64,000 bases of DNA from Chenopodium formosanum (GCA_024500155.1 CM044856.1:47120303-47184302), one strand, 5' to 3'; positions 10,376-22,457 are shown, numbered from the stretch's first letter. Notes: generated by a model not told the origin, from the letters alone. Made by a program: numbers and translations.

Positions 10376-11980
10376 TTGAATTTTTCTCACTTTTCTGAAA
10401 CCCATATGTGTTCTACATATGGACATAACCCTCTGGGAATTCATGCTCTATCTACCCGATTGAACGCTCCTGGCAACAAAGGGTACATCAGAGAGGTTGA
10501 ATTCACCAAACCATGGAAGCGAGTTTTTCTAAAAAATTCGCGGTGTTCTATCCACACGCGTTATAGCTCTTTCAAGCCCACTGATAATCCGCTTTTTCAT
10601 TTGAAGGCTTTTTCTGCAACTATGGCTCTTAAGGGAGTAGATGTGACACTATTCCCTACGGTGTTCCCTCTTTCCTTATAGCATGCCAGTCAATAGTGGT
10701 TTTATTCTTTGGAATCCCAACATGTCGTGAACTGGGAGGATGTTGTTGAAAGCTTTATGAATCGTTACAAGTGTAACATCCAGGCCAAGACTTCTGAACG
10801 TGAACTCTCCATTCTCAAACAGAAAGAGAATAAAGGCTTCACCACTTACTTAAGCAGGTGGAGGGAAACAGCTGCGCTCCTGGTGGATCCCCCTAAGGAG
10901 AAAGAAATGGTTTGCTTGTTCATTGCCAATTTGACTCATAAGTACAAGCAACACTTGAAGTTTCTGCCTCTGAGTACCTTTGAAGCTGTATACGATATTG
11001 GAATCAATATCGAGGACGAACTAATGAAATCTGTTGGTAGCAACAATAATAACAGAACTTGGAAAAACAAGAAGAACGACACTCCTTCTTCTTCGTCTTC
11101 TAAGCCCAATAATGCTACCAACAATATCAATATCAATGATGTTCTGGCCCTTAATGCTCCTCCTCAAAGATTCCAAAGGCAAAGGAGGGTTTACACGCCT
11201 TTGGGAATGACTTATGATGCTGCTTATTGCCGTTTGCATGGTCAAGGACTTATTATGCCAATCAGACCATTTCCAGAACCTCGACCAGAGAATAGGACCG
11301 CTAGCTATGAACCCAATGCTTATTGCAAGTTTCATCAAGGCAAGGGTCATAACACTGAGAAGTGCTGGAAGTTGAAGGATGCAATCCAAGACATAATTGA
11401 TGTTAATTAACTTCCTGTCCCTCAAGGGGGTAAGAAGCCTAACATTCAAACAGGTCCTCTTTCTGATGCTTTGGCTATCACGGGAGATGAAGTCTCCTTT
11501 GATCCTTCGATACTCATTCAACCTATGAATGAACCCCTGCTAGAAGTTGTATTTGTCTCGAGTTCTGAAGAAGTGAATGGAATTTGGGATAGTGACGATG
11601 AAGAGGTCTATCTCAAGGATATAGCCTGCTCATCTCAAGAGGTCAAGGTTCTCACTAGAAGTGGACGGTTGCAACAACCTAATCCACCTCCACCTCCACC
11701 ACAATCACATCCGATAGTTGATCCCATCGACCCTGTTAACAGCGATGTGATCAAACAACTGCAAAAGACCAAGGAGGATATGAATGTATGGAAGCTTTTG
11801 GCCACTTCCCACGAGCATCGAAAGGTTGTTATGAATGCTCTGGTGAAAATAGGAGTTGATGATGACATGACTCCTTAAGGACTGGTCAACTTTCTCACTA
11901 CTGAATTGCCAAGTACTAGCAATCTAATTTCGTTTTCTGACAAGGATCTGCCCCCGGAAGGGGACCAACATAATAAGGCC
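10376..11980 (+). pseudogene. gag: gag of element B
   Basis: One frame runs through with in-frame stops near 10679, 10694, 11408 and 11876. The first part has the capsid pattern 'FP.SL..AS.WFYSLE', then WEDVVESFMNRYKCNIQ, LSRWRE.AA.LVDPP and FLPLSTFEAVYDIGI, characteristic of Tat gag. A nucleocapsid-like motif follows (CKFHQGKGHNTEKCWKLKD, about 11320-11380), a Cys-His arrangement lacking the classic CCHC spacing. The segment after 11411 is an acidic linker with a Pro-rich run (LQQPNPPPPPPQ). Gag would form the cytoplasmic particle that packages element RNA. A one-base frameshift near 11965-11990 separates it from the protease. Confidence 0.8.
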
Positions 11981-11991
11981 TTACACCTCAT

Positions 11992-12261
11992 GTGGTGTGT
12001 AAGCAGATGAATGTTCCTATGAGCCTGGTTGATAATGGCTCCACAATCAATGTGTGCCCACTCCGTACTGCAAAGAAGTTGGGAATAAAGAATGAAGAAC
12101 TGACTCCCTCCACTCAAGGAATTCGCGCTTATGAAAATACTCGCCGTCAAGCCGTGGGTACTATCATACTGAATATAACTACTGTGGCCATTGAACGTCG
12201 CACCAAATTTCAGGTGGTGGACATTAAGGCCTCTTTCAATCTATTGTTAGGACGCCCTTAG
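11992..12261 (+). pseudogene. Aspartic protease of element B
   Basis: The active-site region reads LVDNGSTINVCP, the Asp-Asn-Gly-Ser variant common in Tat proteases, with a flap-like ILNITTV segment and the C-terminal FNLLLGRP signature. A TAG follows the GRP where Tat elements normally have Trp-Leu-His (TGG to TAG). The domain would cleave the gag-pol polyprotein. It is about 90 codons long, close to the usual core. The reading frame continues past the TAG into the spacer. Confidence 0.75.
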
Positions 12262-13518
12262 CTTCATGAGCTAAAGGCGATTCCATCATTGCTGCACCAG
12301 AAAGTGAAAGCCCGAGTTGGAGGGGTTCCAATTACTATTAATGCTTCTCCTATGCGCATTCAAGTTATTGACACTCCTATCGTCCATGTTGAACATGACG
12401 AAGAAGATGAAGATCTTTGGGGGTTTTCACTTGATGATGTTCTCGTGATTGAAGAGGAGGAAAAGTGCCATCTCGACTTCGATCCCTATTCAAACACCAA
12501 TATCAATGCCATTCTGAAGAAGCAAGGTCATTTCCCTGGAATGACCCTTGGACTTAAGAAGAAAATGGCTAAATCTTGGGGCCATCCTGGTGCACTCAAG
12601 AAGGATACTTTTGGCTTGGGATTCAAGCTAACAAAAGAAGATGTGAAACAAGCTTTATTGAAGATGAAGGCTCGCAATAATGCTCGAATCACGAAGACGG
12701 AAATGGCCATGGATCCATATCCATTCACCCTCAATGGCCAGTACATCAAAGAAGGGGAAGACTTCCCATGCTATGAATTCCTTGAACCATTCGTCCATGA
12801 TGGGATCCGTGAACCAGGATTTGAGATGTTCCTCCATTGTAACTTTTTTTATGAAGACGAAGAGCTCTTCACAACCGAGAAGCTAGCTAGCCCGAACTCT
12901 AATGATCTAGGAATCAACCTGCTTTTTGGAATGGAGAAGAATGAGTCTAAGCCGGTCCGCAATGATAACTCCGAGCTCGTTCAAGCTTCTATAGAAAACA
13001 AGGATTTTGACCCCTCCGAGTTAATCATCCAAGCTGACAACATTTCAAGGGGATGGCGCAAGACATTGAGGATCACTACGCCAAGTGGAGAGAAGTTGGA
13101 AATAACCGCTAGCGAAGGTCCTATGTTTGATGAGTCTGAGTCGTCTAGGTCCGAGTCTGAGTCTGAATCTAAGTCTGTAGACGAGTCCTTAGAGTCTGAG
13201 GCCGACCCTCTTCCTGCTATAGAATTCAACCCTGAGTCTCTTTTCGAGTCCTCTCTTTCTAGTCCAAATAATTCCGGTGAGGTCGCAGCCGACCTTGCCC
13301 CTCTTGATGTATTAGCCAATGAATTCAATAAAATGAGTACCTTTTCTTACGATGCGTGTCATTCCCCTAGCCTTGATCAATATTGCTTTGCTAATGATAA
13401 AAATGACAAAGAAATAATAAAAACAATGGAAGAACACGAAAATAAAACAGCAGTTATCGAAGATATAGAAACAGTTAACATTTCCAATGATACGACTGTT
13501 AAAGAAGTAAAAATTTGA
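12262..13518 (+). pseudogene. Protease-RT spacer of element B, acidic and Ser/Glu-rich
   Basis: A largely uninterrupted frame of about 415 codons lies between protease and RT. Near 12490-12640 is a degenerate G-patch-like stretch (KKQGHFPGMTLGLKK, then DTFGLGFKLTKED), as seen in Ogre-like elements. It continues with an acidic region and a Ser-Glu repeat tract (about 13130-13200). Such a long spacer is characteristic of the Ogre branch, where it is partly intronic. I did not find a convincing splice pair here. Stops near 13516 and 13548 close it before RT. Function unknown. Confidence 0.6.
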
Positions 13519-13557
13519 TAAACACTAAGTCAAGATGAACGCTAAGAGCTAATTAAC

Positions 13558-15375
13558 TTGCTTAGTGAATTAGTTGATGTATTTGCTTGGTCATACCAAG
13601 ATATGCCAGGAATTGACAGGGATATAGCTCACCATACGATACCACTCATTCCAGGTATGAAGCATGTCAAACAAAAGCTGCTCCGTATGAAACCTGATGT
13701 GGCTCTCAAAATCAAGGAAGAAATCAAGAGGAAGTTGGCCGCAGGTTTCATCAGAGTATCCAAATATCCAGAATGGATAGCAAATGTGGTTCCAGTTCCA
13801 AAGAAGGATGGAAGAGTCAGAATGTGTGTTGATTACAGGGATCTCAATAAAGCAAGCCCAAAAGATGGGTTCCCTCTACCTCACATTGACATTCTGGTCG
13901 ATAACACAACAAACCATGCACTCCTATCATTCATGGATGGTTACGCCGGATATAATCAGGTATTGATGGCCGAAGAAGACATGGAGAAAACCACATTCAT
14001 CACGCAATGGGGTACATATTGCTATACGGTAATGCCATTCGGGTTGAAAAACGCGGGTGCCACCTACCAAAGAGCAGCTACAACATTGTTACATGACATG
14101 ATGCACAAAGAGGTGGAGGTCTATGTCGATGATATGATCGTGAAGTCTAAAGATCGCCCAGGCCATATTATTGCACTTCGCAAGTTCTTTGAAAGACTCC
14201 GCAAGTACAACATGAGATTATATCCAGCAAAGTGTGCATTCGGAGTCACGTCAGGCAAATTACTTGGATACGTGATCAATTCTCGAGGGATTGAAATAGA
14301 TCCTACAAAAGTAAAGGCGATCATGGCCATGCCACCGCCCAAAAATGAGAAGGAGATTCGAGGTTTTATTAGAAGGTTGCAGTATATAAGTAGGTTCATA
14401 TCAAAGCTCACAGCAATATGTGAACCTATATTCAAGCTGCTCAAGAAAAATGTCCCAGTCACATGGGATGACGATTGCCAAAAGGCTTTCGACAAAATCA
14501 AAGAGTACTTGGCAAACCCACCCGTGCTAGCGCCATCAATACCTGACTTTCCTCTTCGACTCTACCTTATGGTCACAAGAGAAACGATGGGGGCAATGCT
14601 AGCACAAGAAATCGAAAATAAAGAGAATGTAATCTACTACTTGAGTAAGAAGCTTCAAGGATATGAGACGCGATACACACCACTTGAAAAGTTGTGTCTC
14701 GCACTTGTGTGGGCCGCACAGAAACTAAGACATTACATGCTCATTCATACGGTGTATGTCGTGTCCAAGATGGATCCTCTCAAATACTTGTTCGAAAAAG
14801 CGACACTCAATGGCAGATTATCAAGGTGGATAGTCAATCTTGCTCAGTTTGACTTGAGATTTGTACCACAAAAAGCCATTAAAGGTTCTGCGGTTTCTGA
14901 CTTCTTAGCAGACTTTCCGCTTGAAGAAGTTGAAAAAGAAGAAGATGAGTACGATTTACCAGACGAAGATTTACTCATGACTGAAGATGATAGCTGGACG
15001 ATCTATTTCGATGGAGCTTCAAACCAAAAAGAATGTGGTGTAGGAGTCTTGCTTGTATCACCCAATGAAGAGCACATCCCAATTTTCATGAAGCTCGACT
15101 TTGATGTCACCAACAATGCCGCAAAATAAGAAGCATGCATTTTGGGGTTAGAAACAGCTGTCGCCTTAGGAATTAAGAAACTCAGAATCTAAGGTGATTA
15201 TTCACTAATCATTAACCATATCTCCAAGAGATGGAAAGTGAGAAGTGAAAGTCTCGCTACGTATCAAGCTCATTTAGAAACTCTCACGGTGCAACTAGAT
15301 GAAGTGGAATATACGTATTTGCCAAGAGAAGATAACCAATTTGCCGACGCACTAGCTCAATTAGCATCAATGGTG
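13558..15375 (+). pseudogene. pol: Reverse transcriptase and RNase H of element B
   Basis: The RT palm is well preserved: PEWIANVVPVPKKDG, MCVDYRDLNKA, MPFGLKNAGATYQR, and the catalytic YVDDMIVKSK near 14120. The native RNase H follows (YETRYTPLEKLCLALVWA). A second, archaeal-type RNase H begins at about 14995 (WTIYFDGASNQKECGVGV), the dual RNase H typical of Tat elements. In-frame stops occur at 15127 and near 15189. The frame is shared with the spacer and integrase. It would copy genomic RNA into cDNA in cytoplasmic particles. Confidence 0.85.
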
Positions 15376-16734
15376 CGAATTCTAATTGATACAATCAGAA
15401 TGCCATTGACAATAGAAAGAAGATATGAGCCGACTTATGTTCACGCACTCGACGATGAACAAGAACCACAAGAAGAAGATGAAGAGCCATGGTATACAGA
15501 TATCCTTAATTATGTGACAAGAGGAGAATACCCTCCTAATACTGATAAAAGGGCACGTCGTGCTTTAAGGCTCCTGGCCTCACAGTATGTGCTCATTAGG
15601 GGAGAACTCCACAAGAGAACCGCAATGGGAAGAAATCTCTTATGCATAGCCAAGAAAGAAGCACATAAAACCATGGAAAACCTTCATGCCGGTATATGTG
15701 GAACACACATGAACGCAAAGATGTTAGTCCAAAAGATTCAACGACAAGGTTACTATTAGACTACTATGGAGAGTGATTGTCACGAATACGTCAAGAAACG
15801 TATGAAGTTTCAAGTCTACGCAAATCTACAGCATGTTCCACCTTCGCTTCTCTACACATATACTTCTCCATGGCCTTTCTCCACTTGGGGCATCGACATC
15901 ATTGGAAAAATAACACCACCAGGACAAGGGGGGCATGAATTCATTCTCGTAGCAATCGACTATTTCACCAAATGGGTTGAAGCTGCCTCATATGCTAAGC
16001 TGACGGCGAAACATGTAGCTCAATTCATTGAGAAAAATATCATATACCGCTATGGGGTACCACATGAGATGATCAATGATAATGGAACACATTTCCAAGC
16101 CGAGTGCGCTGAATTATTAAAGAAATATCGTATCAAGCATCACAGATCATCACCTTATATACCACAAACAAATGTAGCAGTCGAATCGGCCAACAAAAAT
16201 GTGAAAACTATCATCGAAAAGATGACAGAAAATTACAGGGATTGGCCAAGTAAGCTACATTTCGCCCGTTGGGGATATCGAACCTCTGTTCGTACATCAA
16301 CAGGGGCTACTCCTTTCTCTTTGGTCTATGGAGTTGAAGTTGTACAACCAATAGAATTCGAAATCCCTTCTCTTCGAATCGCATTGGAAAGCCAATTAGA
16401 TGAAGTTGACTGGATTAGAGCAAGATATGATGAACTAGTCTTACTTGATGAAAAACGCTTGGCAGCTTTGCATCATGTCCAGATCTACCAGCAGCGTATG
16501 GCGCGACATTTTAATAAAAAAGTCAAGACTAGGAACATCAAAGAGGGTGACTTGGTGCTTTAGGCACTTCGTAATAACGTGTTAGATCCAAGAGGAAAAT
16601 TTAGACCGAATTGGTCAGGCCCGTACATTGTTGAAGCCATCCTGTCTAGCGGAGCGGCACAATTGGTAGACATGGACGGTAACAGCTTCCAGAATTTAAC
16701 CAACTTGGATCAACTCAAGAAATTCTATGCTTAG
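15376..16734 (+). pseudogene. Integrase of element B
   Basis: The H2C2 zinc finger is damaged: the His pair is visible (HAGICGTHMN), but the Cys pair reads DCHEYVKKRMKFQ, so one or both CxxC cysteines are lost. A TAG at 15757 precedes it. The DDE core is present: WGIDIIGKI, NDNGTHFQ and VESANKN. The C-terminal beta-rich tail (PNWSGPYIVE) and the terminal LKKFYA fit Tat polyprotein ends. A TAG at 16561 interrupts the tail. The enzyme would insert cDNA into nuclear DNA. Confidence 0.85.
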
Positions 16735-16913
16735 TCGCATGGGTTCATGACCCAATAGAGCTACGTTTGACCTGATTCCTTTTTAGGATATTTAGGCAAC
16801 CCCTCAAGGGGGCCCGACCACTTTAAAAAATAAAAATCCTCCCTATGTTGATCAAATATGTGCGTCAGTTCAGCATTGCGTCACGACAAAAAAAAGGGGG
16901 GGGGGGGGTTTGC

Positions 16914-17071
16914 CACGACACAGGACATTCCACCGTGTCACGGTACAGTCCACCCTGGCACGGTGGACCTGGGTGAAAAAAAAAATTTTAGATTCCCGTG
17001 ACACGGCAGATCTAACCGTGTCACGGTAGACACCCACCGTGGCACGGTGCCTGTTTTGTGTCACGGGGGCT
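16914..17071 (+). promoter_or_regulatory. Private palindrome cluster of C, internal copy 1 (CCGTGNCACGG)
   Basis: Exact 11-bp palindromes lie at 16933, 16996, 17016 and 17037, with further one-off variants. The cluster is downstream of the antisense DUF7745-like gene and after the sense pol stop. A poly-G run at 16897-16908 adjoins it. Confidence 0.65.
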
Positions 17072-17127
17072 AATCGGAGCGAATTTTGTACCTGCAGTAG
17101 TACCAGAGAGCCCTTCCTGATGGCTTT

Positions 17128-17766
17128 TCAGTTAGCTTTTGCTTCGTCAAGGCCACAAAATGTTTCTCCAAGGCATGTCGGCATAGGAGATCTTTCAGAT
17201 TCGACATGTTCAAGCACAGACGCTAGACAAGCATGTCCCACCCTACCGTTTGCAAATAAAAGCTTGCTAAACATGCAAAAAATATATGCCCTTCTACGAT
17301 ATACATGATAAGACTCAGAGATAGGGCGATTAAAATATAAATTTGCAAGTTTTTCTAAGTCTACCTCACTACCACACACAATTCTATTTAAATCTGGATC
17401 TGTTAGATTCAGATGGCGTTAGATATCTTGGTAAAAATATTCACGTAGGGTAGGCATGGCAATAAGATTTCTAGCAGGAAATCCAAAGATTGCACCGAAT
17501 TCCTCCGGCAGGGGATAGATTTCATCATAATCAAATTTAAAACAGTGTGTTTCTGTACTCCAATAATCTAATGCTGCCCTAAGAAAATCATGTTCAATAG
17601 CTACATGTCGCAGGGCTAGCAAACCCCTGACATGAAATAATTCTAACTCTATTTTGTCAGCATTGGTCAAAGAATAAGACCAGTCGCGCAATGTATTATC
17701 AAAATTATGAGACATGATTATTGAAATATGAAATTCTAATTTATTTTGTGTTTCGTAATTATGCAT
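17128..17766 (-). pseudogene. Antisense DUF7745-like gene in element C
   Basis: One minus-strand frame of about 213 codons with a single in-frame TAA at 17419-17421. It begins after a short leader and contains LRAALDYWSTETHCFKF followed by PLPEEFGAIFGFP. This matches my memory of the DUF7745/plant-mobile pattern 'L..L..FWD...F.FG....PTIEEF..LLG'. The downstream part (RRAYIFCMFSKLLFANGRVG and MPTCLGETFCGLDEAKA) fits the same family's C-terminal 'NPVPAILAETFRSLD' segment. Members are widespread in plant Tat elements and their function is unknown. It lies opposite gag-pol, flanked on both sides by the C-type motif clusters. Confidence 0.6.
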
Positions 17767-17866
17767 ATCATGAATATACTGGTCCTATTTTATAGCAAAA
17801 GCGCTCGAAACTGCTCAGAAATTATCTTTTCATATGCGTAAAACACACCACTGCGGAACTCGCGTA

Positions 17867-17963
17867 CCGTGACACGGGAAATCCCACCGTGTCATGGGAA
17901 ATTTTGTCGCGTCACGGCAATTTTTGCCGCGACACGGTGTACAGTGCCGTGTCACGGCACCTC
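17867..17963 (+). promoter_or_regulatory. Private palindrome cluster of C, internal copy 2
   Basis: Exact CCGTGNCACGG words occur at 17867 and 17947, with degenerate copies between. The cluster lies about 100 bp upstream of the DUF7745-like start on the minus strand, where a promoter element would be expected. Confidence 0.6.
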
Positions 17964-17975
17964 ACGCGTTTTCTT

Positions 17976-18386
17976 TTTTCGTCTTTTCCCGTATCTATCC
18001 AGTTTTTTTTTAGTATTTTATCTTCACCATTTATTTTTCAGTTTTCTGAGAGTTTTGTTTCTATTAAAATTCTTAACTTTTTTATTTTTTATTATTTTTT
18101 AATTATCTTTATTTTATTTATTTATTTATTCATCACTTTAATATTTTTTTTTTTAATTTTTCTCTTTATCATTTTATTTACTTATTCTATTTTTTTTACT
18201 TGTCTTTTTATTTCTTTTTCTTTTGGGGAAGGTCGGTACCCTCCATTACTCCACTTACTTTTTTGTCGCGTCATTAATAAATACACGATCACACACAATG
18301 AGTCTCAAGCACACACTAACACACAATAATAAATACATAAACTGTGAATAATGTACAAAAAAGTCATAATAAATAAAAACCCTCGG
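17976..18386. other. T-rich intergenic stretch between the two antisense genes
   Basis: Almost pure T/A with Phe-Leu open frames that are compositional. It lies 3' of the PMD-like gene and 5' of the DUF7745-like gene on minus. I see no gene in it. Confidence 0.5.
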
Positions 18387-20974
18387 TCAAAAGTCTCTAG
18401 AGCCAGAATCAGTATCATCTCCACCCTGTGAATATGGAAACGGTGAGCCAAAGAGTCCCTCCATCATCCGAGTATGGGGAGTAGTGTCCCTACTAGTCCC
18501 TGTGACCGCAACAGTAGTCAAACTCAAGGAAGGACCCGTCCAACCGGCAAACGGTGTAGACTGGCTCAAAGACGCGGGAATCATCGGAGGAGGCATCGTC
18601 CCATACATCGACACTGAGAACAAGCCTGACACCGGTGGAAAAATCCTAGACAATGGAGCTGAAAATGAACCAGGATCCACGGGAGTCAAAACAGACCCAA
18701 GCTCAGGCTGTGGAAGCTGTGAAAAGGACTGCCGCTGCCCTGAGTCTTGCCCGGAAAGCGCTGGGAAGACTGAGGTTGCTGCCACTGAGCCTCTTGAAAC
18801 GGCTGAGTAATCTGAGGCTCTCGTTGAGAATGAGAACGCCGGTGAATCTCAGGAGATCGTCTACCACGACCAAGCTCCTCCTCGTCCGAGCCTCTATGCC
18901 TCGAGCGTGAGCGGGACCTCCGTTGCTCCTGAAAGATACAAAATCGAAAGGTGTCAACAATGCAAAATAAAACAAATGGTAGAAGTGAAAAAATGAATGA
19001 TACCTCAAGAACGTCGCTAGAGCTCCGACAACTCGCACCACGCCGAAGCTTGATGATGCAGTACTTCAGGGCGTCAACCAGGTTCATGAATCCCATCATC
19101 TCTGGGCGGTTAGGCTGAGGATAAAACAAAGGAAAGTCAGTAACAAGCAGTGTTAAAAGGATGAATAATGCATCAAAAAACTTACCGGCTCAAAGACCTC
19201 GGGCAGAGACTCCTACGCCTGTATGTAACCCTCTGGCGCGTAAGCAATATGGCCCTCGGTGATACCAATCGGCCCTGGATAGCGGACAGACTGAGGCGGA
19301 ATCTCGATCCTCCCCACAGGGCGAATAGTCATCTGAAAATATAATCAAATAATCAAGTTATTCAACTATTTAAAACAGAGACTAGTAACAAAGATCCTCA
19401 AAAGAAATCATACCCCAAGAAGACGGGGTGGAGGAGCCAGAGAGGGAAGCAAGTCCTACGCATAATCACCCTCCATGTGCACAAGCTCCTGCCTTGGAAA
19501 GTATAGCGCTCTCCCCTGTTTATCAACTCCCTAATCAAGCGTGAGTCCAGCATCGACTCTAGTGGAGATGAGAGCACCACAAAGTGATCGACGCAATGCT
19601 GACAAACGACAGGCTCCCCCAAATACCAGACAAAGCGTCTGGTACCAACCAAAATGGTGCGGTGCGCTGAAAGACGCAAGGCCTCAGGAAGATCAGTCAT
19701 CCCGGCCCAAGGACGATACTGGACATCAATGGCAACCTGAAAACCATAAAAAGTTGGCATGAAACACCAGCAACAACGTCAGAGGGAAATTAACAGGCAA
19801 CAAAACTAATTCTTACGTCAACAGAAGAGGTGCCTCGGTGTAGCAGCCCACGCAGCGCAGGGACATACTCCACCCGTGACTCTCCTCGATCACGCCAGCT
19901 GGCCCTGACAGAGAAATCATGAACCGCTCCACGACGCCGGCGAGGAGCAAAGCCTGGGAAGTACTCGTAGAACCATAGCTGCAATGAAAAGTAATCTTTG
20001 ACCACGTAAGTCGAACAAGTTAAAGTGAAACAAGAAGAGGAAAAGATCATCACCTCTACGACTCTCCACAAACCATAGACAGTGAGAGGAGACTCGTCGT
20101 TCAGCTGCCAACAGCCATGACGTAGCGATTAGAGAAGGTCGGCATATTCGAGGCTGGCCCAGCTGTAGGATACTATCTCATGGATCCTGACCAAAGAAGG
20201 GAGGTAGCAAAGGAGCACGCGTGAACTCCTATTAGGAGAAAGGGTCATGGAGATCAGAATCAGAATGAAGATCTGCACTCGCTACTCAGCCGACGTATCC
20301 TCCATGTCGAAGCCACGAGCTAGAACTGAAGCTAGCTCCAATCGCCCGCTCCTAGGACCACCTCGAGACACTGGTCGGGTCCTGATATGCTGAACGATCG
20401 GACCTAACAAATCGGCTGCCTCAGCCGATCCCCAAGACAGATCAGACATCTGAGCTACGGCTCGGTCAGTGAAGCGCAGCCCACTAATCATACTGAAGTC
20501 CAAAGGGGTCACTGTCATCTTCCCCCAAGCAAAATGAAAAGTGTTGGTAGTATCCCAAAAATACTCCAACAATGTGCGAACGACTGTCACACCGCAACTC
20601 CGGGGGCTGCAAAACCCTACGACTGCCGTATAGAAATCTACTAAACCAGCCGATTCCCATAGGGCGTTCATAGCAGGATCCCTCGTTATGATCTGGTGAT
20701 GTCGAGGAAACAAATCGCCGGCTCCAGAACCGTGGTGGCAAAGTGTGCCGTCGACTATGCCGGAGAGTGAACGATGGGAAACATGGTTTTCACGGCAGAA
20801 AACCAACTGGTCTGTAGTCCATAGAGGTGGAACCCACCTACCTCTACTCCTAGAAGCCCAAGGCTCGGACACTAAGGCATCGTCGTCCATACCCTCAGGA
20901 ATAGTGGGAGTGTCCTCCCGAAAAGCCTGACGCCGACCGCGGGTAAAAAGATCGCGATCCCGCAGCCTAGGCAT
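18387..20974 (-). pseudogene. Antisense multi-exon plant-mobile-domain-like gene in element C
   Basis: Six minus-strand exons with GT-AG introns can be read: 20974-20054, 19978-19817, 19736-19414, 19332-19186, 19114-19004 and 18928-18387. Exon 1 has WGKMTVTPLDFSMISGLRF, like the plant mobile domain hallmark 'GEMT.TL.DV..LLGL', then LLCYLPSLVRIHEIVSYSW. Exons 1 and 2 join as WRVVE-LWFYEYFPGF, also typical of that domain. Exon 3 has VWYLGEPVV. Exon 6 encodes an Arg/Ser-rich segment and a Pro/Ser/Gln-rich tail ending in DSGSRDF. Damage: TAG 20282, TAA 20129, a frameshift near 19500, a TAG in late exon 3, TAG 19213 and a frameshift near 18750. Introns survive because they run opposite to the sense RNA that is reverse-transcribed. 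Function unknown. Confidence 0.7.
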
Positions 20975-20984
20975 GCAATTATAA

Positions 20985-21640
20985 AAATAAAGATCTAAAT
21001 GCTAAGCATCATTTCCTAAGTTATTTAGTTATTTATCGCATTATACGCTAAATTTTTACCTCAAGGCTAAAAATTGGCAAAATTATGAAAGTATTTATAG
21101 TATTTAGTTTCTCCATGACAAACTAGTATTATAGTTCTCCTAGCCGCATGATACTATGTTCTCCATGACAATATAGTACATACATAAAATATGTTTGGAA
21201 ATTTCACAAAAACAATGAATCAAAACATCGTGACATATTTTTACAAGATCTCCAACCAATATTTCACTTTTTCAAGTGCAAAGAAGTAACATGAACATCA
21301 TTTCACAAAAAGTAGTACCCAAAAATGGTGACTTGCTCAATTCTCCATCAAATCATGCAATTTTTGTCTCAAATTTCTCACAAACACACATACATACATA
21401 TACAAGTAAAATCATGGCAAGAATTTCAACATAAAACCTCAAATTCAAAAATCCCCAAATTGATTTTTAAGGGTTTTTCATGAAATTACTCATTTGAAGC
21501 AAATTCGAGACAAAAATTAAGAGGAACTTACATAGATCCTTGTAGAGGTTTGAATATGAGGAGTATGGCTAAAATTTGGAGTGAATTTGGTGAAAAATTG
21601 AACAACAAAAGCTCGAAAAAACACCAGCAACCCAGCAGAC
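20985..21640 (-). other. Probable 5' leader exon and first intron of the antisense PMD-like gene
   Basis: On minus, a short leader from about 21640 ends at a consensus donor (CTATGTAAGT, GT at 21531-21530). An AT-rich stretch follows down to the ORF start at 20974. Element E has a matching leader with AATGTAAGT at 52607, supporting a shared antisense gene structure. The acceptor is not certain. Confidence 0.4.
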
Positions 21641-22187
21641 CGCCGGGACACGGTCAGTCAATGCCGTGACACGGTGCGTGTGTCCCGTGTGACGGTGAGC
21701 CTCAGAAGCGACGGATCTCCTGCGACACTGGCGGCAGCTTCAGGCAACAGCAGCAGTGATTAGTAGCGAGTTGCGGCGGAAATAAAAAAAAAGGGAAGCA
21801 AAACCGCCGTGACACGGTGATGTATGACAACTGACGGGAACAAGCTCTGAGCGCCGCTGAGAAGCCGCCGAGACACGGCAAACCGAAAAAAAAAAAATAA
21901 AATTCTTTAGGTCAGAATCGGACAAGAAAGGGGAATGGGGGATGAGCAAAATGAGAAAAATGTTTGATATTTAAAACCAAAAAATCTCGTGCAACGGACC
22001 CCGTTCCCACGTAACGGTCATATATTGTGTGGTGCACAAGCTTTGACTGGTCAAAGATGCCAGTTGACAGATTTTTCAGCCAAGAAATTCCCGCGCAACC
22101 GGACTCCCTTGCCGCGTCACGGGAAATAGCTCCGCGTGACGGGGACCCATACCGTGTCACGGGAATATTTTTTTTTGACACGGTGGC
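21641..22187 (+). promoter_or_regulatory. Private palindrome clusters of C upstream of antisense PMD-like gene
   Basis: Exact CCGTGNCACGG words lie at 21664, 21807 and 22152, with variants such as CCGCGTCACGG, CCGCGTGACGG and CACGTAACGG between. The region lies directly 5' of the antisense leader, so these may be promoter elements for it. The same word crowds the sense LTR promoter at 23556-23786. Confidence 0.6.
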
Positions 22188-22457
22188 TTTGTACAGTTAT
22201 TTGCGACATTTTAACTAAGGTTGCACGATTTTTTGCGTAAATTGGACAACTATTTTTCGCTGGAATTACGCGGAAAATCCTAACTGATACTTAAAGGGGA
22301 CTGAAATTACCATTTTACCTCTAGCAAGCATCAAAAGTCTATTTTTAGGCATTTTAAGCACCTAATATGGTCGGATAATCGACTTAAAGGTGTGAATCAT
22401 ATGCGGCCCTTGTTCGGGGACAATCGAACCATCATACACTTGCAAATTTCAGCAATC

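Noticed and set aside
18387..20974. An ordinary host gene interrupted by transposons
   Set aside because: It lies between pol and the 3' LTR of element C and is flanked by that family's private motifs; antisense genes at this site are known in Tat elements.
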